A DNA stretch of 64,000 bases from assembly GCA_963786985.1 (NCBI GenBank), contig CAWBBL010000021.1, positions 1 to 64,000 on the forward strand, written 5' to 3'. Source of the DNA: Desertimonas sp963786985. Lineage in GTDB: Bacteria; Actinomycetota; Acidimicrobiia; Acidimicrobiales; Ilumatobacteraceae. Both the position numbers and the translations under genes were made by a program. Of the stretch, positions 50,409 to 58,762 are shown in pieces; position 1 is the first letter of the stretch; the number at the start of each line of letters is the position of its first letter. The notes beneath the pieces were generated by a model, which saw only the letters and a list, made by a program, of their open reading frames with translations, was not told the origin of the DNA and did not search any database.

Positions 50409-51562
50409 TGGGTGGCGGGCCTCGGCCGTCGGTGGAGGACGACGACGAGCAGCAGCGGCGAGGCGACGGCGACGAAAAGCGTCGAGCGCAGACCGACGGT
50501 CTCGCCGATGCGCCCGATCAACCACCCGGCGGCCGCCCCGATGCCGATCTGCGCCGATCGGTAGGCCCCGAGTGCCGGGCCGTTGGCGCCGAAGTAGTCG
50601 ACGGCGACCATGTTGGCGATCGGGAAGAACGAGCTGACGGCGCCGGCAAACACGGCGGCACAGGCGTACGCCGGCCAACCGGCCGGCAACGTCACCCAGG
50701 CGATTCCGGTGAGCCCGACGACGAGGGCAGTGGTCTGGGCGCTGGCGGTCGGGCCACGCCGATCGCTGCTGGCACCGGACAGCACCTTGGCCAGGATCGA
50801 GAGGACCCGTCCGACGGCCAGCAACGCGGCGGCCTGCCCAGCCCGCAGGCCCCATTCGACGACGGCGAACGTCGTGAGGAACGGGATCGCCCCGTATTGA
50901 CAGACGGCCCCGACGGCGCCGATCACGGTGGGCAGTCCGACGACCGCCTTGGCCGGGAAGCGCAGGGACACCGGCGCTCCCGTGGGCGGACCCAGGCGCA
51001 CCGCCCACGTCGCCACGAACGCGGCCGCGGCGAGTCCGGCAGCGGACCAGAAGGCGATGCGCCAGCTGCTCGCCGCGCCGATGGCCCCGAGCACGGCAGC
51101 GATCGTCAGCCCGACTGAGAACGCCACGCCGTAGAGGCCCATGGCGAACCCGCGGCGGCCCGGACCCGACACCGCAGGCACCGCTTGCAAACCGGCCGGG
51201 AAATACAGCCCGGCGCCGGCGCCGAGAAGGACTTGGGCGGCGACGACGAGGCCGAAACCTGACGCGGCGGCCGCCACGACACTGCCCGCCGTGGTCGCCG
51301 CGAGCCCGGCGAGCATCAGGGCTCGGGGGCCGAAGCGCCCGACCACGGCACCGCCGACGAGGTTGGCGGCGGCGATCGACAGCGCCAGCAGGCCGAAGGC
51401 GATCCCGGACTGTCCCTCGGTCACCCCGAACTCGGCGGCGACCTCCGGCATCACCGGGGAGAGCGCCTGCTCGCCGACGGTGACACCCAGATAGGCCAGA
51501 CACACGAGGCCGAAGGCACCCCAACGCGGCCGCGCGGTGGAGGTGCGCTCGCTCGCCGGCAT
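50405..51562 (-). CDS. Major facilitator superfamily transporter
   Basis: A 385-residue permease with 12 predicted transmembrane helices. Helix 1 begins WGAFGLVCLAYLGVTVGEQA, and the loop 2-3 motif is VVGRFGPRALMLAGLAAT. ATG 51562 is chosen because the upstream continuation of the frame is antisense to the next gene. The candidate operator at 51567-51578 lies just before this start. Substrate unknown; nearby genes suggest an amino-acid derivative or its breakdown product. Confidence 0.83.
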   Translation of the reverse strand: MPASERTSTARPRWGAFGLVCLAYLGVTVGEQALSPVMPEVAAEFGVTEGQSGIAFGLLALSIAAANLVGGAVVGRFGPRALMLAGLAATTAGSVVAAAASGFGLVVAAQVLLGAGAGLYFPAGLQAVPAVSGPGRRGFAMGLYGVAFSVGLTIAAVLGAIGAASSWRIAFWSAAGLAAAAFVATWAVRLGPPTGAPVSLRFPAKAVVGLPTVIGAVGAVCQYGAIPFLTTFAVVEWGLRAGQAAALLAVGRVLSILAKVLSGASSDRRGPTASAQTTALVVGLTGIAWVTLPAGWPAYACAAVFAGAVSSFFPIANMVAVDYFGANGPALGAYRSAQIGIGAAAGWLIGRIGETVGLRSTLFVAVASPLLLVVVLHRRPRPATH

Positions 51563-51566
51563 CTCG

Positions 51567-51578
51567 GATACTGTATGC
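51567..51578. promoter_or_regulatory. ATACTGTAT palindrome, candidate GntR operator, site 2
   Basis: GGATACTGTATGC, in the 12-base gap between the divergent starts of the MFS gene and the ornithine cyclodeaminase-like gene, overlapping the ATG of the latter. A repressor bound here would silence both. Confidence 0.6.
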
Positions 51579-52525
51579 AATTCGTGTTGCACCTCGACGA
51601 TCGCACCGTCGACTGGCTCGTCGACCCCGTCTCCGCCGAGCGCGCCGTCGACGACGCCTTCGCCGCATGGGGACGCGGCGTGGCCGCGACCACCCAACGC
51701 GTGCGCGCCGCCGGCTCCGGTGGCGGCATGGCATCGGCCATGGCCGCCGTCGTTCCGCCGTACTGCGGCGGCAAGTTGTACGCCACCTACGCCGGCCGGT
51801 TCACGTTCCTCAACGCCCTGTTCGACATCGAGGGCGAGCTCCTCGCCACCCTCGACGGCGATGCCGTCACGCTGTTGCGCACGGCGGCCGCCTCTTCGTT
51901 GGCGATCCGCCACCTCGCCGCGCCGGACGCCACGGTGGCGACGATCGTCGGCACCGGCCATCAGGCGTGGCCGCACATCGAGATGCTGCTGCGCACGCTC
52001 CCCCAGTTGAGTGAGCTGCGCATCTGTGGGCGGACGCCGACAGCCGCTGACGCCCTCGCCACCCGTGTTCAGTCCGACGGGGTCACCACCTCCACGAGCG
52101 GCGATGCCGGGACTGCCGTTGATGGCGCCCAGGTCGTCGTCACGGTGACGTCGGCACGCGACCCACTGTTCCCGGCCGCGGCAGTCGCCGATGACGCCCT
52201 GATCTGCGCCGTTGGGGCGACGAAGTACGACCGCGCCGAGATCGAACCGGAGCTCGTCGGGCGCTGCTCGGCGGTGGTGTGCGACGACGTGACCGGGTCG
52301 CGGACCGAGTGCGGCGACCTCCTTCGAGCCGCCGCGGTGCACTGCTTCGACTGGGCCGACGCCATCGAGCTCCACGCCATTGCCGCCGGCAACGTCGTCG
52401 TTCGGCGATCGGTCGACGCACCCGTACTGTTCGAGACGCAGGGCGTGGCACTCCAAGACGTCGCCGTCTGCGCCCTGGCCTACGAGCGCTACCGCCAACA
52501 AACGATCCAGGAGGCCGACCGATGA
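51575..52525 (+). CDS. Ornithine cyclodeaminase/mu-crystallin family protein
   Basis: A 316-residue NAD(P)-binding protein. It shows the OCD order: an N-terminal substrate domain with Tyr-Cys-Gly-Gly-Lys (VVPPYCGGKLYATY), ITV-type Rossmann entry VATIVGTGHQAWPHIEMLLR, DGAQVVVTVTSARDPLF, and ALICAVGATKYDRAEIEPEL with DDVTGSRTECGDLL. Family members act as ornithine cyclodeaminases, ketimine reductases, or alanine/tauropine-type dehydrogenases. The exact reaction cannot be read from sequence. It is followed by a GlcG-like gene with a 4-base overlap. Confidence 0.83.
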   Translation: MQFVLHLDDRTVDWLVDPVSAERAVDDAFAAWGRGVAATTQRVRAAGSGGGMASAMAAVVPPYCGGKLYATYAGRFTFLNALFDIEGELLATLDGDAVTLLRTAAASSLAIRHLAAPDATVATIVGTGHQAWPHIEMLLRTLPQLSELRICGRTPTAADALATRVQSDGVTTSTSGDAGTAVDGAQVVVTVTSARDPLFPAAAVADDALICAVGATKYDRAEIEPELVGRCSAVVCDDVTGSRTECGDLLRAAAVHCFDWADAIELHAIAAGNVVVRRSVDAPVLFETQGVALQDVAVCALAYERYRQQTIQEADR

Positions 52526-52989
52526 TCACGACCCACCGACTGTCACTGGAGGAGGCCGAGCTGGCGATCGATGCCGCGCTCGCCAAGGCTGTCGAGCTCG
52601 GCGTCGGCTCCGTGGTGTGCGTGTGCGACGCCGCCGGATGGCCGATCGCTGTCAAGCGACCCGACAACGGCAAGCCGACGAGCGTCGAGATCGCCATCAA
52701 CAAGGCGTTCACCGCCGCCTGCCACCGCCGTCCGACGCACACCTACACCAACGCCCAGCCCGGCCAGGAGGCCTTCGGCATCATGAACATGCACCAGGGC
52801 CGCTTCTCCATCTTCGTCGGCGGCTGGCCGATCGAGATCGACGGCGAGGTTGTCGGCGGCATCGGGGTCAGTGGCGGACACACCAAGGAGGACATCGCCT
52901 GCTGTCAGGCCGGGATCACTGCAGTTCTCGAGCATCTCGGCAAGACGCCGGACTTCACCAAGTGGGACGACTGGACGCCACCGACGTGA
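52522..52989 (+). CDS. GlcG/HbpS-like (DUF336) protein
   Basis: A 155-residue protein of the GlcG/HbpS family, recognised by LSLEEAELAIDAALAKAVEL, VCVCDAAGWPIAVKRPDN, AINKAFTAACHRRPT and the glycine-rich GGWPIEIDGEVVGGIGVSGG. These proteins form small oligomers; some bind haem and others are found beside catabolic dehydrogenases, with no firm role. It starts inside the stop of the cyclodeaminase-like gene (ATGA) and is clearly co-translated. An interspersed repeat follows its stop by three bases. Confidence 0.85.
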   Translation: MITTHRLSLEEAELAIDAALAKAVELGVGSVVCVCDAAGWPIAVKRPDNGKPTSVEIAINKAFTAACHRRPTHTYTNAQPGQEAFGIMNMHQGRFSIFVGGWPIEIDGEVVGGIGVSGGHTKEDIACCQAGITAVLEHLGKTPDFTKWDDWTPPT

Positions 52990-52992
52990 ATC

Positions 52993-53083
52993 CGTTCCCC
53001 GGCCACGTAGACGGATACCCCGTTCCCCGGCCACGGAGGCCGTTGATGGTCACTCGCTCGCTGGCGCTCGCTCGCTCGCACCC
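52993..53083 (+). repeat. Interspersed 70-bp repeat, copy 4 (one partial plus one full unit)
   Basis: A partial unit CGTTCCCCGGCCACGTAGAC is followed at 53021 by a full unit with CGTTCCCCGGCCACGGAGGC and CTGGCGCTCGCTCGCTCGCA. It lies between the GlcG-like and aldehyde dehydrogenase genes and fills nearly the whole spacer. Confidence 0.85.
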
Positions 53084-53098
53084 GAGGTCGGCTTCCCG

Positions 53099-54544
53099 AT
53101 GACACGGGAAGTGCTCAATCTGATCGGCAACGACCGAACCTCGGCGTCCGACGGCGCGGTGTTCGAGCGGCGCAACCCGGCGGACATCCGCCAGGTGGTG
53201 TCGACCGCCCCGGAGTCGACCGCCGCCGATGTCGACGCGGCCGTGCGGACCGCGGTCGACGGGCTCGCCCGGTGGCGGCGGACGACACCGACACAACGCG
53301 CCGAGGTGCTCAGCCGGGCTGCCAAACTGCTCGCCGAGCGGGCCGCCGACATCGCCGTCGAGATGGTGGCTGAGGAGGGCAAGCCCCTCGCCGACGCACG
53401 CAACGAGGCCTCGCGCACCCCGAAGAACCTCGAGCTCTACGCCGGGGAGGCCTACCGGCTGACCGGGGCGACGTTCCCGAGCGACGACACACCACTCGTC
53501 TACTCGCTGCTCGACCCAGTCGGCGTGGTCGCCGTCATCACACCGTGGAACTTTCCGCTCAACCTGGCCAGCCGCAAGATCGGCCCGGCGCTCGCCGCCG
53601 GCAACGCCGTTGTCTTCAAGCCCTCGCCGATGACCCCGTTGATGGGCGAACGCCTCGCCGCGGCGTTCGTCGACGCCGGTCTCCCCGGTGGGGTGCTGAA
53701 CGTCGTGCACGGCTTCGCTGCCGGTGCGTACCTCGTCGCCCACGGCGACGTCGCCGCGGTGACGTTCACCGGCTCGACGGCTGTCGGCCGCGAGATCCAC
53801 GACGCGTCCCGGCTCGGCCAACGCCTGCAGCTCGAGCTCGGCGGCAAGAATCCGATCGTCGTGCTCGCCGACGCCGACCTCGAGGCCGCCGCCGACGTGG
53901 TCGCCCGCTCCTCGTTCTCGCTCAGCGGGCAGGCGTGCACCGGTGCCGGACGGGTCCTGGTCGAGGACGCGGTGCACGACGAGCTGCTCGACGCCGTGAT
54001 CGCCCGCGCCGGGCGCCATGTGGTCGGGCCTGGTGACGCGGACGGCGTGACGATGGGACCGCTGATCGACGAGCGGGCGGTGACGGCGATGGACGCCGCC
54101 CTGACGACGGCGCGCACCGACGGAGCCGACGTTGTCGCAGGCGGCAGTCGTCTCACCGACGGCGACCTGGCCAACGGATGGTTCTATGCCCCGACCGTGC
54201 TCGCCGACGTCAAGGCCGGTACGGCGATGGCCCGCGACGAGGTATTCGGACCGGTGATCGGCTTCGAACGGGTCGCTTCGCTCGACGAGGCGATCGCCGC
54301 AGCCAACGACGTCGACTACGGGCTGTCGGCGGCGATCTGCACCCGTTCGCTGGCTGCCGCCCAGCACTTCGCCGCCGAGATCCAGGCCGGCATGGTGCGT
54401 GTCAACCGGCCGACCGTCGGCGCGGCGTTCAACGCTCCGTTCGGTGGTGTCAAACAGTCGGGGACGGCAACCCACCGCGAGCAGCTCGGGCCGACGGTGA
54501 TGGACTTCTACACCGTCAGCCGCACGGTGTGGCTGGGCAACTGA
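53099..54544 (+). CDS. NAD-dependent aldehyde dehydrogenase
   Basis: A 481-residue aldehyde dehydrogenase with Asn151 in ITPWNFPLNL, Glu246 in LQLELGGKNP and nucleophile Cys280 in SLSGQACTGAGR. The C-terminal FGGVKQSGTATHREQLGPTV is typical of the oxoglutarate-semialdehyde/succinate-semialdehyde-like group. ATG 53099 begins at the usual place for the family; longer frames upstream run through the repeat. It may oxidise a semialdehyde from amino-acid breakdown, perhaps the product of the cyclodeaminase-like branch. The stop overlaps the start of the SDR gene by one base. Confidence 0.87.
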   Translation: MTREVLNLIGNDRTSASDGAVFERRNPADIRQVVSTAPESTAADVDAAVRTAVDGLARWRRTTPTQRAEVLSRAAKLLAERAADIAVEMVAEEGKPLADARNEASRTPKNLELYAGEAYRLTGATFPSDDTPLVYSLLDPVGVVAVITPWNFPLNLASRKIGPALAAGNAVVFKPSPMTPLMGERLAAAFVDAGLPGGVLNVVHGFAAGAYLVAHGDVAAVTFTGSTAVGREIHDASRLGQRLQLELGGKNPIVVLADADLEAAADVVARSSFSLSGQACTGAGRVLVEDAVHDELLDAVIARAGRHVVGPGDADGVTMGPLIDERAVTAMDAALTTARTDGADVVAGGSRLTDGDLANGWFYAPTVLADVKAGTAMARDEVFGPVIGFERVASLDEAIAAANDVDYGLSAAICTRSLAAAQHFAAEIQAGMVRVNRPTVGAAFNAPFGGVKQSGTATHREQLGPTVMDFYTVSRTVWLGN

Positions 54545-55314
54545 TGGATCTGGGTCTCGACGGCGCCCGCGCCCTCGTCCTCGGTTCGTCGTCCGGGCTC
54601 GGCCGGGCCATCGCCGCGGCGCTCGCCGAAGAAGGCGCTTCTGTCGCCGTCGTCAGCCGCGACCTCGAGCGTGCCGAGGAAGCGCGCCAGGCAGTTGGTG
54701 CCACCGCGGCGTTGGTTGGCGACCTGACGATCCCTGGCGACCCGGCCAGGCTCGTCGCCGAAGCGGTCGCGGCGCTCGGGGGCCTCGACGTGTGCATCGT
54801 CAATACCGGTGGCGGCACGCCTGGCGGGATCCGCACCACGACACTCGATGACACCGAGGCGGCGTTCCATTCGATGTTGCGTCCAGCGCTCGACGTGGCG
54901 CGCGCCGCGGCGGCTCACCTCGCCGACGGTGGTCACGGGCGACTCGTGTTCCTCACAGCGCGCAGTGTGCTCGAAGCGTCTCCCGACCTGGCACTGTCGT
55001 CGGTGATGCGCAGCGGCGTCGCCGCGGCTGCGCACTCGCTGGCCGTCGAGTTGGCTCCCGATGTGCTCGTCAACGTCATCGCCACCGGGCAGTTCGACAC
55101 ACCGGCGCTCAACCGCTTCGAGACGGCCAAGGCCCGCGCCGACGGCACGACGCCCGACCACGTGCGGGGCGAACGCCTCGCCGAGATCCCCCTCGGGAGG
55201 TTGGGCACGGCACGGGAGCTCGCCGACGTCGTGACGTTCCTGTGCTCGGCACGGGCCTCGTTCATCACCGGGACGACGATCCGCGTCGACGGCGGGGCGA
55301 CCCGCGGGTTCTGA
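54544..55314 (+). CDS. Short-chain dehydrogenase/reductase lacking the usual Tyr and Lys
   Basis: A 256-residue SDR with the cofactor motif GSSSGLG (14-20), VVSRDLERAEEA and NTGGG (87-91). Ser141 of the catalytic set is present in FLTARSVLEASPDLAL, but the YxxxK pair is absent: the equivalent stretch reads LSSVMRSGVAAA. A subgroup of 3-oxoacyl-reductase-like SDRs has this Ser-x2-x-Arg arrangement. The C-terminal IRVDGGATRGF is normal. It is co-translated with the aldehyde dehydrogenase. It may have an altered mechanism or a non-catalytic role. Confidence 0.82.
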   Translation: MDLGLDGARALVLGSSSGLGRAIAAALAEEGASVAVVSRDLERAEEARQAVGATAALVGDLTIPGDPARLVAEAVAALGGLDVCIVNTGGGTPGGIRTTTLDDTEAAFHSMLRPALDVARAAAAHLADGGHGRLVFLTARSVLEASPDLALSSVMRSGVAAAAHSLAVELAPDVLVNVIATGQFDTPALNRFETAKARADGTTPDHVRGERLAEIPLGRLGTARELADVVTFLCSARASFITGTTIRVDGGATRGF

Positions 55315-55333
55315 AGCTCTGGGCCGCGGCGCG

Positions 55334-56092
55334 TCAGCCCGCCAGCAATTGGTCGTAGAGCCGGAGGGTCTCGGCGTCCGGCGACACGCCGAGCTCGTGG
55401 CGCAAGACCTCTCGGCAGCGCCAGTAGGTCCGCACGGCGTCGGCGCGGCTGCCGAACTGCGCCTGGGTCGCCATCAGCGCCCGCCACGCCGGCTCGTGGA
55501 GCGGCTCGACGTCGACGGCATGTTCGGCCATCGCCGTGGCGAGCACACCGTCGCCACGGATCGTCCAGACCCACGCGAGGCAGTCGTAGCCACGACGGGT
55601 CATGCGGGCAAGCTCGCGCTGAACAGCAAGAACCCACGCCGCCGACTCTCCCACCAGGAACCCCCGGCGAGCGATCGACACCGCCACCGTGGCATTGGCC
55701 CACGCCAGGCCCTCGTCGCCACGCCGACGAGCGCCCTCGGCTTGGTCGATCGCGTTGCGGGCGCTCTCCAGGTCGACGGTGCTCGCCGCGGGCAGTCGCA
55801 GCTGGTAGCACCCGGACCCGGCAGTGATGACGTCCGGTCCGGGAGCTCCGGCACGCCGCAGGATCACCCGCAACTTGCTGACGATGGACGCCAATGCGCC
55901 GTCCGCGTCGGGGGGTGGGTTCTCGTCCCACAGTGAGTCGATCAAACGACCAACCGAGATGGGCCGACGGCGGTCCAGGCACAGTACGGCCAGCGCCAGC
56001 CGGCCCTGTCGCCCAGGCAGCTCGCGCTCGTCGATCGTGCAATCGGCACCGACCAGGGCGATGCGACCGCACAGATGTATCCGGATCCCCAT
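55334..56092 (-). CDS. SARP-type transcriptional regulator (BTAD domain)
   Basis: A 252-residue regulator. Residues 1-95 form an OmpR-like winged helix (GRQGRLALAVLCLDRRRPIS, VGRLIDSLWDENPP, LRVILRRAGAPG). Residues 100-250 form the bacterial transcriptional activation domain with tetratricopeptide-like helices (HEPAWRALMATQAQFGSRAD, YDQLLAG end). SARPs usually activate nearby clusters through direct-repeat sites; I did not identify such repeats. ATG 56092 gives the family-standard start; the upstream continuation is antisense to the DUF1059 gene. Confidence 0.83.
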   Translation of the reverse strand: MGIRIHLCGRIALVGADCTIDERELPGRQGRLALAVLCLDRRRPISVGRLIDSLWDENPPPDADGALASIVSKLRVILRRAGAPGPDVITAGSGCYQLRLPAASTVDLESARNAIDQAEGARRRGDEGLAWANATVAVSIARRGFLVGESAAWVLAVQRELARMTRRGYDCLAWVWTIRGDGVLATAMAEHAVDVEPLHEPAWRALMATQAQFGSRADAVRTYWRCREVLRHELGVSPDAETLRLYDQLLAG

Positions 56093-56160
56093 TCCCCTCC
56101 AATCTTTCACCAACCCGCCGGTCCTACGCTCGGTCGAACACCACGTGAGGAGGGGTTCCA

Positions 56161-56310
56161 ATGGAGCAGGTGATCGAATGCCCGTGCGGCACCGTGTTGC
56201 GGGCGGCGGACCTCGGCGCAGTGATCGGCGAAGCGCAGGCTCACGCCAAGGACGTGCACGACATGGAGCTGACCGAGACGCAGGCGTCGGAGATGGCCCA
56301 CCCGGCCTGA
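56161..56310 (+). CDS. Small DUF1059 protein
   Basis: A 49-residue protein with the DUF1059 pattern: ECPCGTVLRAAD, then a helical stretch AHAKDVHDMELT. GGAGGGGTTCC precedes the ATG by a few bases. The family is thought to be a small metal-binding protein because of its CxCG and His residues, but has no proven role. It stands alone between the SARP and GntR genes, which both read away from it or toward it on the other strand. Confidence 0.8.
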   Translation: MEQVIECPCGTVLRAADLGAVIGEAQAHAKDVHDMELTETQASEMAHPA

Positions 56311-56331
56311 ATGCCGAAGGCGGCCGGTAGC

Positions 56332-57024
56332 TCACAGAGACTGATACGCAGCGGCGGCGGCAGCGATGTGCTCCTCGCCGCGGTGCCGTGCCAGCTTCAC
56401 GTCGCCGGCGGCCACGGCGGCGACCATCGCCGCGTGCTCCTCCCACGATTTCGTCGAGCGCCGGCTGATCCGGGTGGCGTAGATCCACCGGATGATGTCG
56501 GAGAGCCGACTGAGCGTGCTGCGCAGCAACTCGTTGCCGGCGGCCACGGCGAGGGCATCGTGGAACTCCGTGTTCAACGCCGGCAACTCGTGCAGCCGTC
56601 GCTCGGCGGCGGCTGTGCGCCCGGCAGCGACGAGATCGTTGAGCGTGGCAAGGTGCGCCGACGTGCGTCGTTGCGCCGCGAGCCCCGTCACGAGTCCCTC
56701 CAGCGGAGCGCGCAGCTCGAACAATTCGCTCGCCGCGGCCCCGTCGATCGAGGCGACACGCGCGCCGCGTCGCGGCTCGATGACGACGAAGCCCTCGGTC
56801 GACAACGTTCGCAACGCTTCGCGGATCGGGTTCCGCGACACGTCGAAGCGCGCCGCCACCTCCTCCTCGACGAGCCGTTCGCCTTGGGCGTAGTCACCGC
56901 CGATGATCGCGGAACGGAGCTCGTCGACCACCGCATGACTGAGTGGGACATGTCGTGCTCCGACCGTCGTGGCGACCAGTTCGGTCGTCGCGGCAGCTGG
57001 CCATTGACGCGCCATGGTGTTCAC
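56332..57024 (-). CDS. GntR-family regulator with FCD domain
   Basis: A 230-residue regulator. The GntR helix-turn-helix spans about 30-95 (VVDELRSAIIGGDYAQGERL, VEEEVAARFDVSRNPIREAL, RTLSTEGFVVIEPRRGARVA). The FCD ligand domain follows with ELRAPLEGLVTGLAAQRRTS, the metal-binding type segment FHDALAVAAGNELL and a final HRGEEHIAAA. FCD regulators usually bind organic or amino acids. It is divergent from the oligopeptide transporter operon. The palindrome next to its start (57024-57037) recurs at 48.4 and 51.6 kb, so it probably controls the whole island and itself. Confidence 0.88.
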   Translation of the reverse strand: MNTMARQWPAAATTELVATTVGARHVPLSHAVVDELRSAIIGGDYAQGERLVEEEVAARFDVSRNPIREALRTLSTEGFVVIEPRRGARVASIDGAAASELFELRAPLEGLVTGLAAQRRTSAHLATLNDLVAAGRTAAAERRLHELPALNTEFHDALAVAAGNELLRSTLSRLSDIIRWIYATRISRRSTKSWEEHAAMVAAVAAGDVKLARHRGEEHIAAAAAAYQSL

Positions 57025-57037
57025 TGTATACAGTATT
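57024..57037. promoter_or_regulatory. ACTGTATACAGT-centred palindrome, candidate GntR operator, site 3
   Basis: CACTGTATACAGTATTC overlaps the GntR start and contains ACTGTATACAGT, a perfect palindrome, and ATACAGTAT, the complement of the ATACTGTAT core at sites 1 and 2. Position fits autoregulation and control of the divergent transporter operon. Confidence 0.65.
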
Positions 57038-57134
57038 CACACGCCGTTGGGAAGCCCCCCGACGGTGCGACCTGGGGAAACGCGGCGGGCACCGCCATGG
57101 CGCGCGCTCGAGACATCATGGAGGGGAGAGCTCA

Positions 57135-58676
57135 ATGCGCTCACAGTGGAGGACTTTGTTGGTCTCGGTCGTGGCGCTCGGCGTCGTGGCCGGGGGGACC
57201 AGTGCGCTGGCCGGGGGGCCCGAACCAGCGTCCCAGGCTCGGCCGGCCACGCCAGTGGACGGCGCCGAGATCACCATCGCCTTGGGCTCGGAACCAACCA
57301 GCCTCGACCCGCACCTCGTCGACGACGGCGGCGAGCGGGCGATCAACGACAACATCTACGAGACGCTGCTCACCCGCACGCCGGACGGCGAGCTGGCACC
57401 CGGCCTGGCGTCTGCCTTGCCGACACAGGTCGACGACACGACCTGGGAGTTCACGCTCAACGAGGGCATCACGTTCCACAACGGCGAGCCGTTCAACGCC
57501 GCGTCGGTCGTCGCCACGATCAATCGGATGGTCGGACTCGTCGAGCGCGGCGAGACCGACAACGACGGCTTCTATGCCACGCTCGTCGGCGCCGAAGCAG
57601 TCGACGACTACACGGTGCGGATCATGACGGACGGCGCCGATGGCGTGCTGCCGGCGCGCATGTACTGGCTCAAGCAGATCCCGGCCAGTGCCGAGGAGTC
57701 ACCGGACATGTCCGACGAGCCGATCGGCACCGGGCCGTACCGCTTCGAGAGCCGCAACCAGGGCGTCGACATCGTGATCGTCGCCAACGAGGAGTACTGG
57801 GGCGACGGCGGCACGATCGGCCAGGTCACGTACGAGTTCTCGGACGACGCGGCGACCCGCCTCGCCGGCCTGAAGTCGGAGCGCTACGACCTGATCACCA
57901 ACCTCGCGCCGTCCGACGTCGAACAGGCGCCGGCCTTCGCATCCCGCCCGGGGCAGGAGCACCCGATCCTCCTCCTCGATGCTGACGAGGGGATCACCGC
58001 CGACGCGAACGTCCGTCGGGCCCTCAACCTGGCGGTCGACAAGGACGCCATCGCCGAGAACACGTTCGGCGGGTACGCCACGGTCGACGCCGGTCAGCTG
58101 CTGTCGCCGTCGATCCTCGGCTACAACGACGCCCTCGAGCCGATCGGCTACGACCCGGAGGAGGCTCAGCGCCTGCTCGAGGAGGCTGGTGTCGCTGGCG
58201 AGTCGATCCAGCTGATCGGTGAGTCGGGGCGTTGGCTGCGCGACCGCGAGCTGCTCGAGGCGATCGCCGGCTACTGGACGGCCGTCGGTCTCGACGTCCA
58301 GCTCGAGATCCTCGAGTTCGGCGCCTACCTGGACGTGTTGTTCGACCGCGAGAACCGGGCCGATGCGATCTACGTGTCGAGCTCCAACGACCTGCTCGAT
58401 CCTGACCGCCAGCTGTCGACGTACTACGAGGCCGGCGGCATCGGCTCGTCGAACAGCGACGAGGAGATGGCCGCGCTGATCGCCGCCGGTCGTTCCGAGC
58501 TCGACCCCGAGGTCCGCCAGACGACCTACGAGGAAGCCCTGCAGATCGCCTACGACCAGGTGTACTTCGTCTGGCTCGTCAACAACGAGGACATCTACGG
58601 CATGTCCGAGAACCTCCGCTGGACACCGCGGGTCGACGCCAAGCTGCTGGTCGTCGAGATGTCGGTGGTCGAGTAG
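57135..58676 (+). CDS. Peptide/nickel-type ABC transporter substrate-binding protein
   Basis: A 513-residue family 5 solute-binding protein. The signal peptide is TLLVSVVALGVVAGGTSALA; there is no lipobox Cys. The mature part begins AEITIALGSEPTSLDPHLVD and carries LTRTPDGELAPGLASALPTQ, GITFHNGEPFNAASVVATIN, and IGTGPYRFE, all typical for DppA/OppA/GsiB-like proteins. GAGGGGAG lies just before ATG 57135. It starts the five-gene transporter operon divergent from the GntR gene. Ligand probably a short peptide; glutathione-like peptides are possible given the GGT-like gene nearby. Confidence 0.9.
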   Translation: MRSQWRTLLVSVVALGVVAGGTSALAGGPEPASQARPATPVDGAEITIALGSEPTSLDPHLVDDGGERAINDNIYETLLTRTPDGELAPGLASALPTQVDDTTWEFTLNEGITFHNGEPFNAASVVATINRMVGLVERGETDNDGFYATLVGAEAVDDYTVRIMTDGADGVLPARMYWLKQIPASAEESPDMSDEPIGTGPYRFESRNQGVDIVIVANEEYWGDGGTIGQVTYEFSDDAATRLAGLKSERYDLITNLAPSDVEQAPAFASRPGQEHPILLLDADEGITADANVRRALNLAVDKDAIAENTFGGYATVDAGQLLSPSILGYNDALEPIGYDPEEAQRLLEEAGVAGESIQLIGESGRWLRDRELLEAIAGYWTAVGLDVQLEILEFGAYLDVLFDRENRADAIYVSSSNDLLDPDRQLSTYYEAGGIGSSNSDEEMAALIAAGRSELDPEVRQTTYEEALQIAYDQVYFVWLVNNEDIYGMSENLRWTPRVDAKLLVVEMSVVE

Positions 58677-58693
58677 ACATCAAGGCGGGCCAA

Positions 58694-58739
58694 CCGATGG
58701 GTGTTCACATGACGCAACGGTCACCTGAACATCCATCGG
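58694..58739. terminator. Stem-loop between binding-protein and permease genes
   Basis: CCGATGGGTGTTCA (58694-58707) pairs with TGAACATCCATCGG (58726-58739) with one mismatch around an 18-base loop. It follows the binding-protein stop by 18 bases. In ABC transporter operons such hairpins stabilise the binding-protein mRNA or cause partial termination, keeping permease levels lower. Confidence 0.6.
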
Positions 58740-58762
58740 TCCGCCGAGTGAGAGGACGTTGA

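Noticed and set aside
51563..52501. N-terminal extension of the MFS frame to about 698 residues
   Set aside because: The extra part is antisense to the ornithine cyclodeaminase-like gene and has no membrane or known domain; the transporter starts at 51562.
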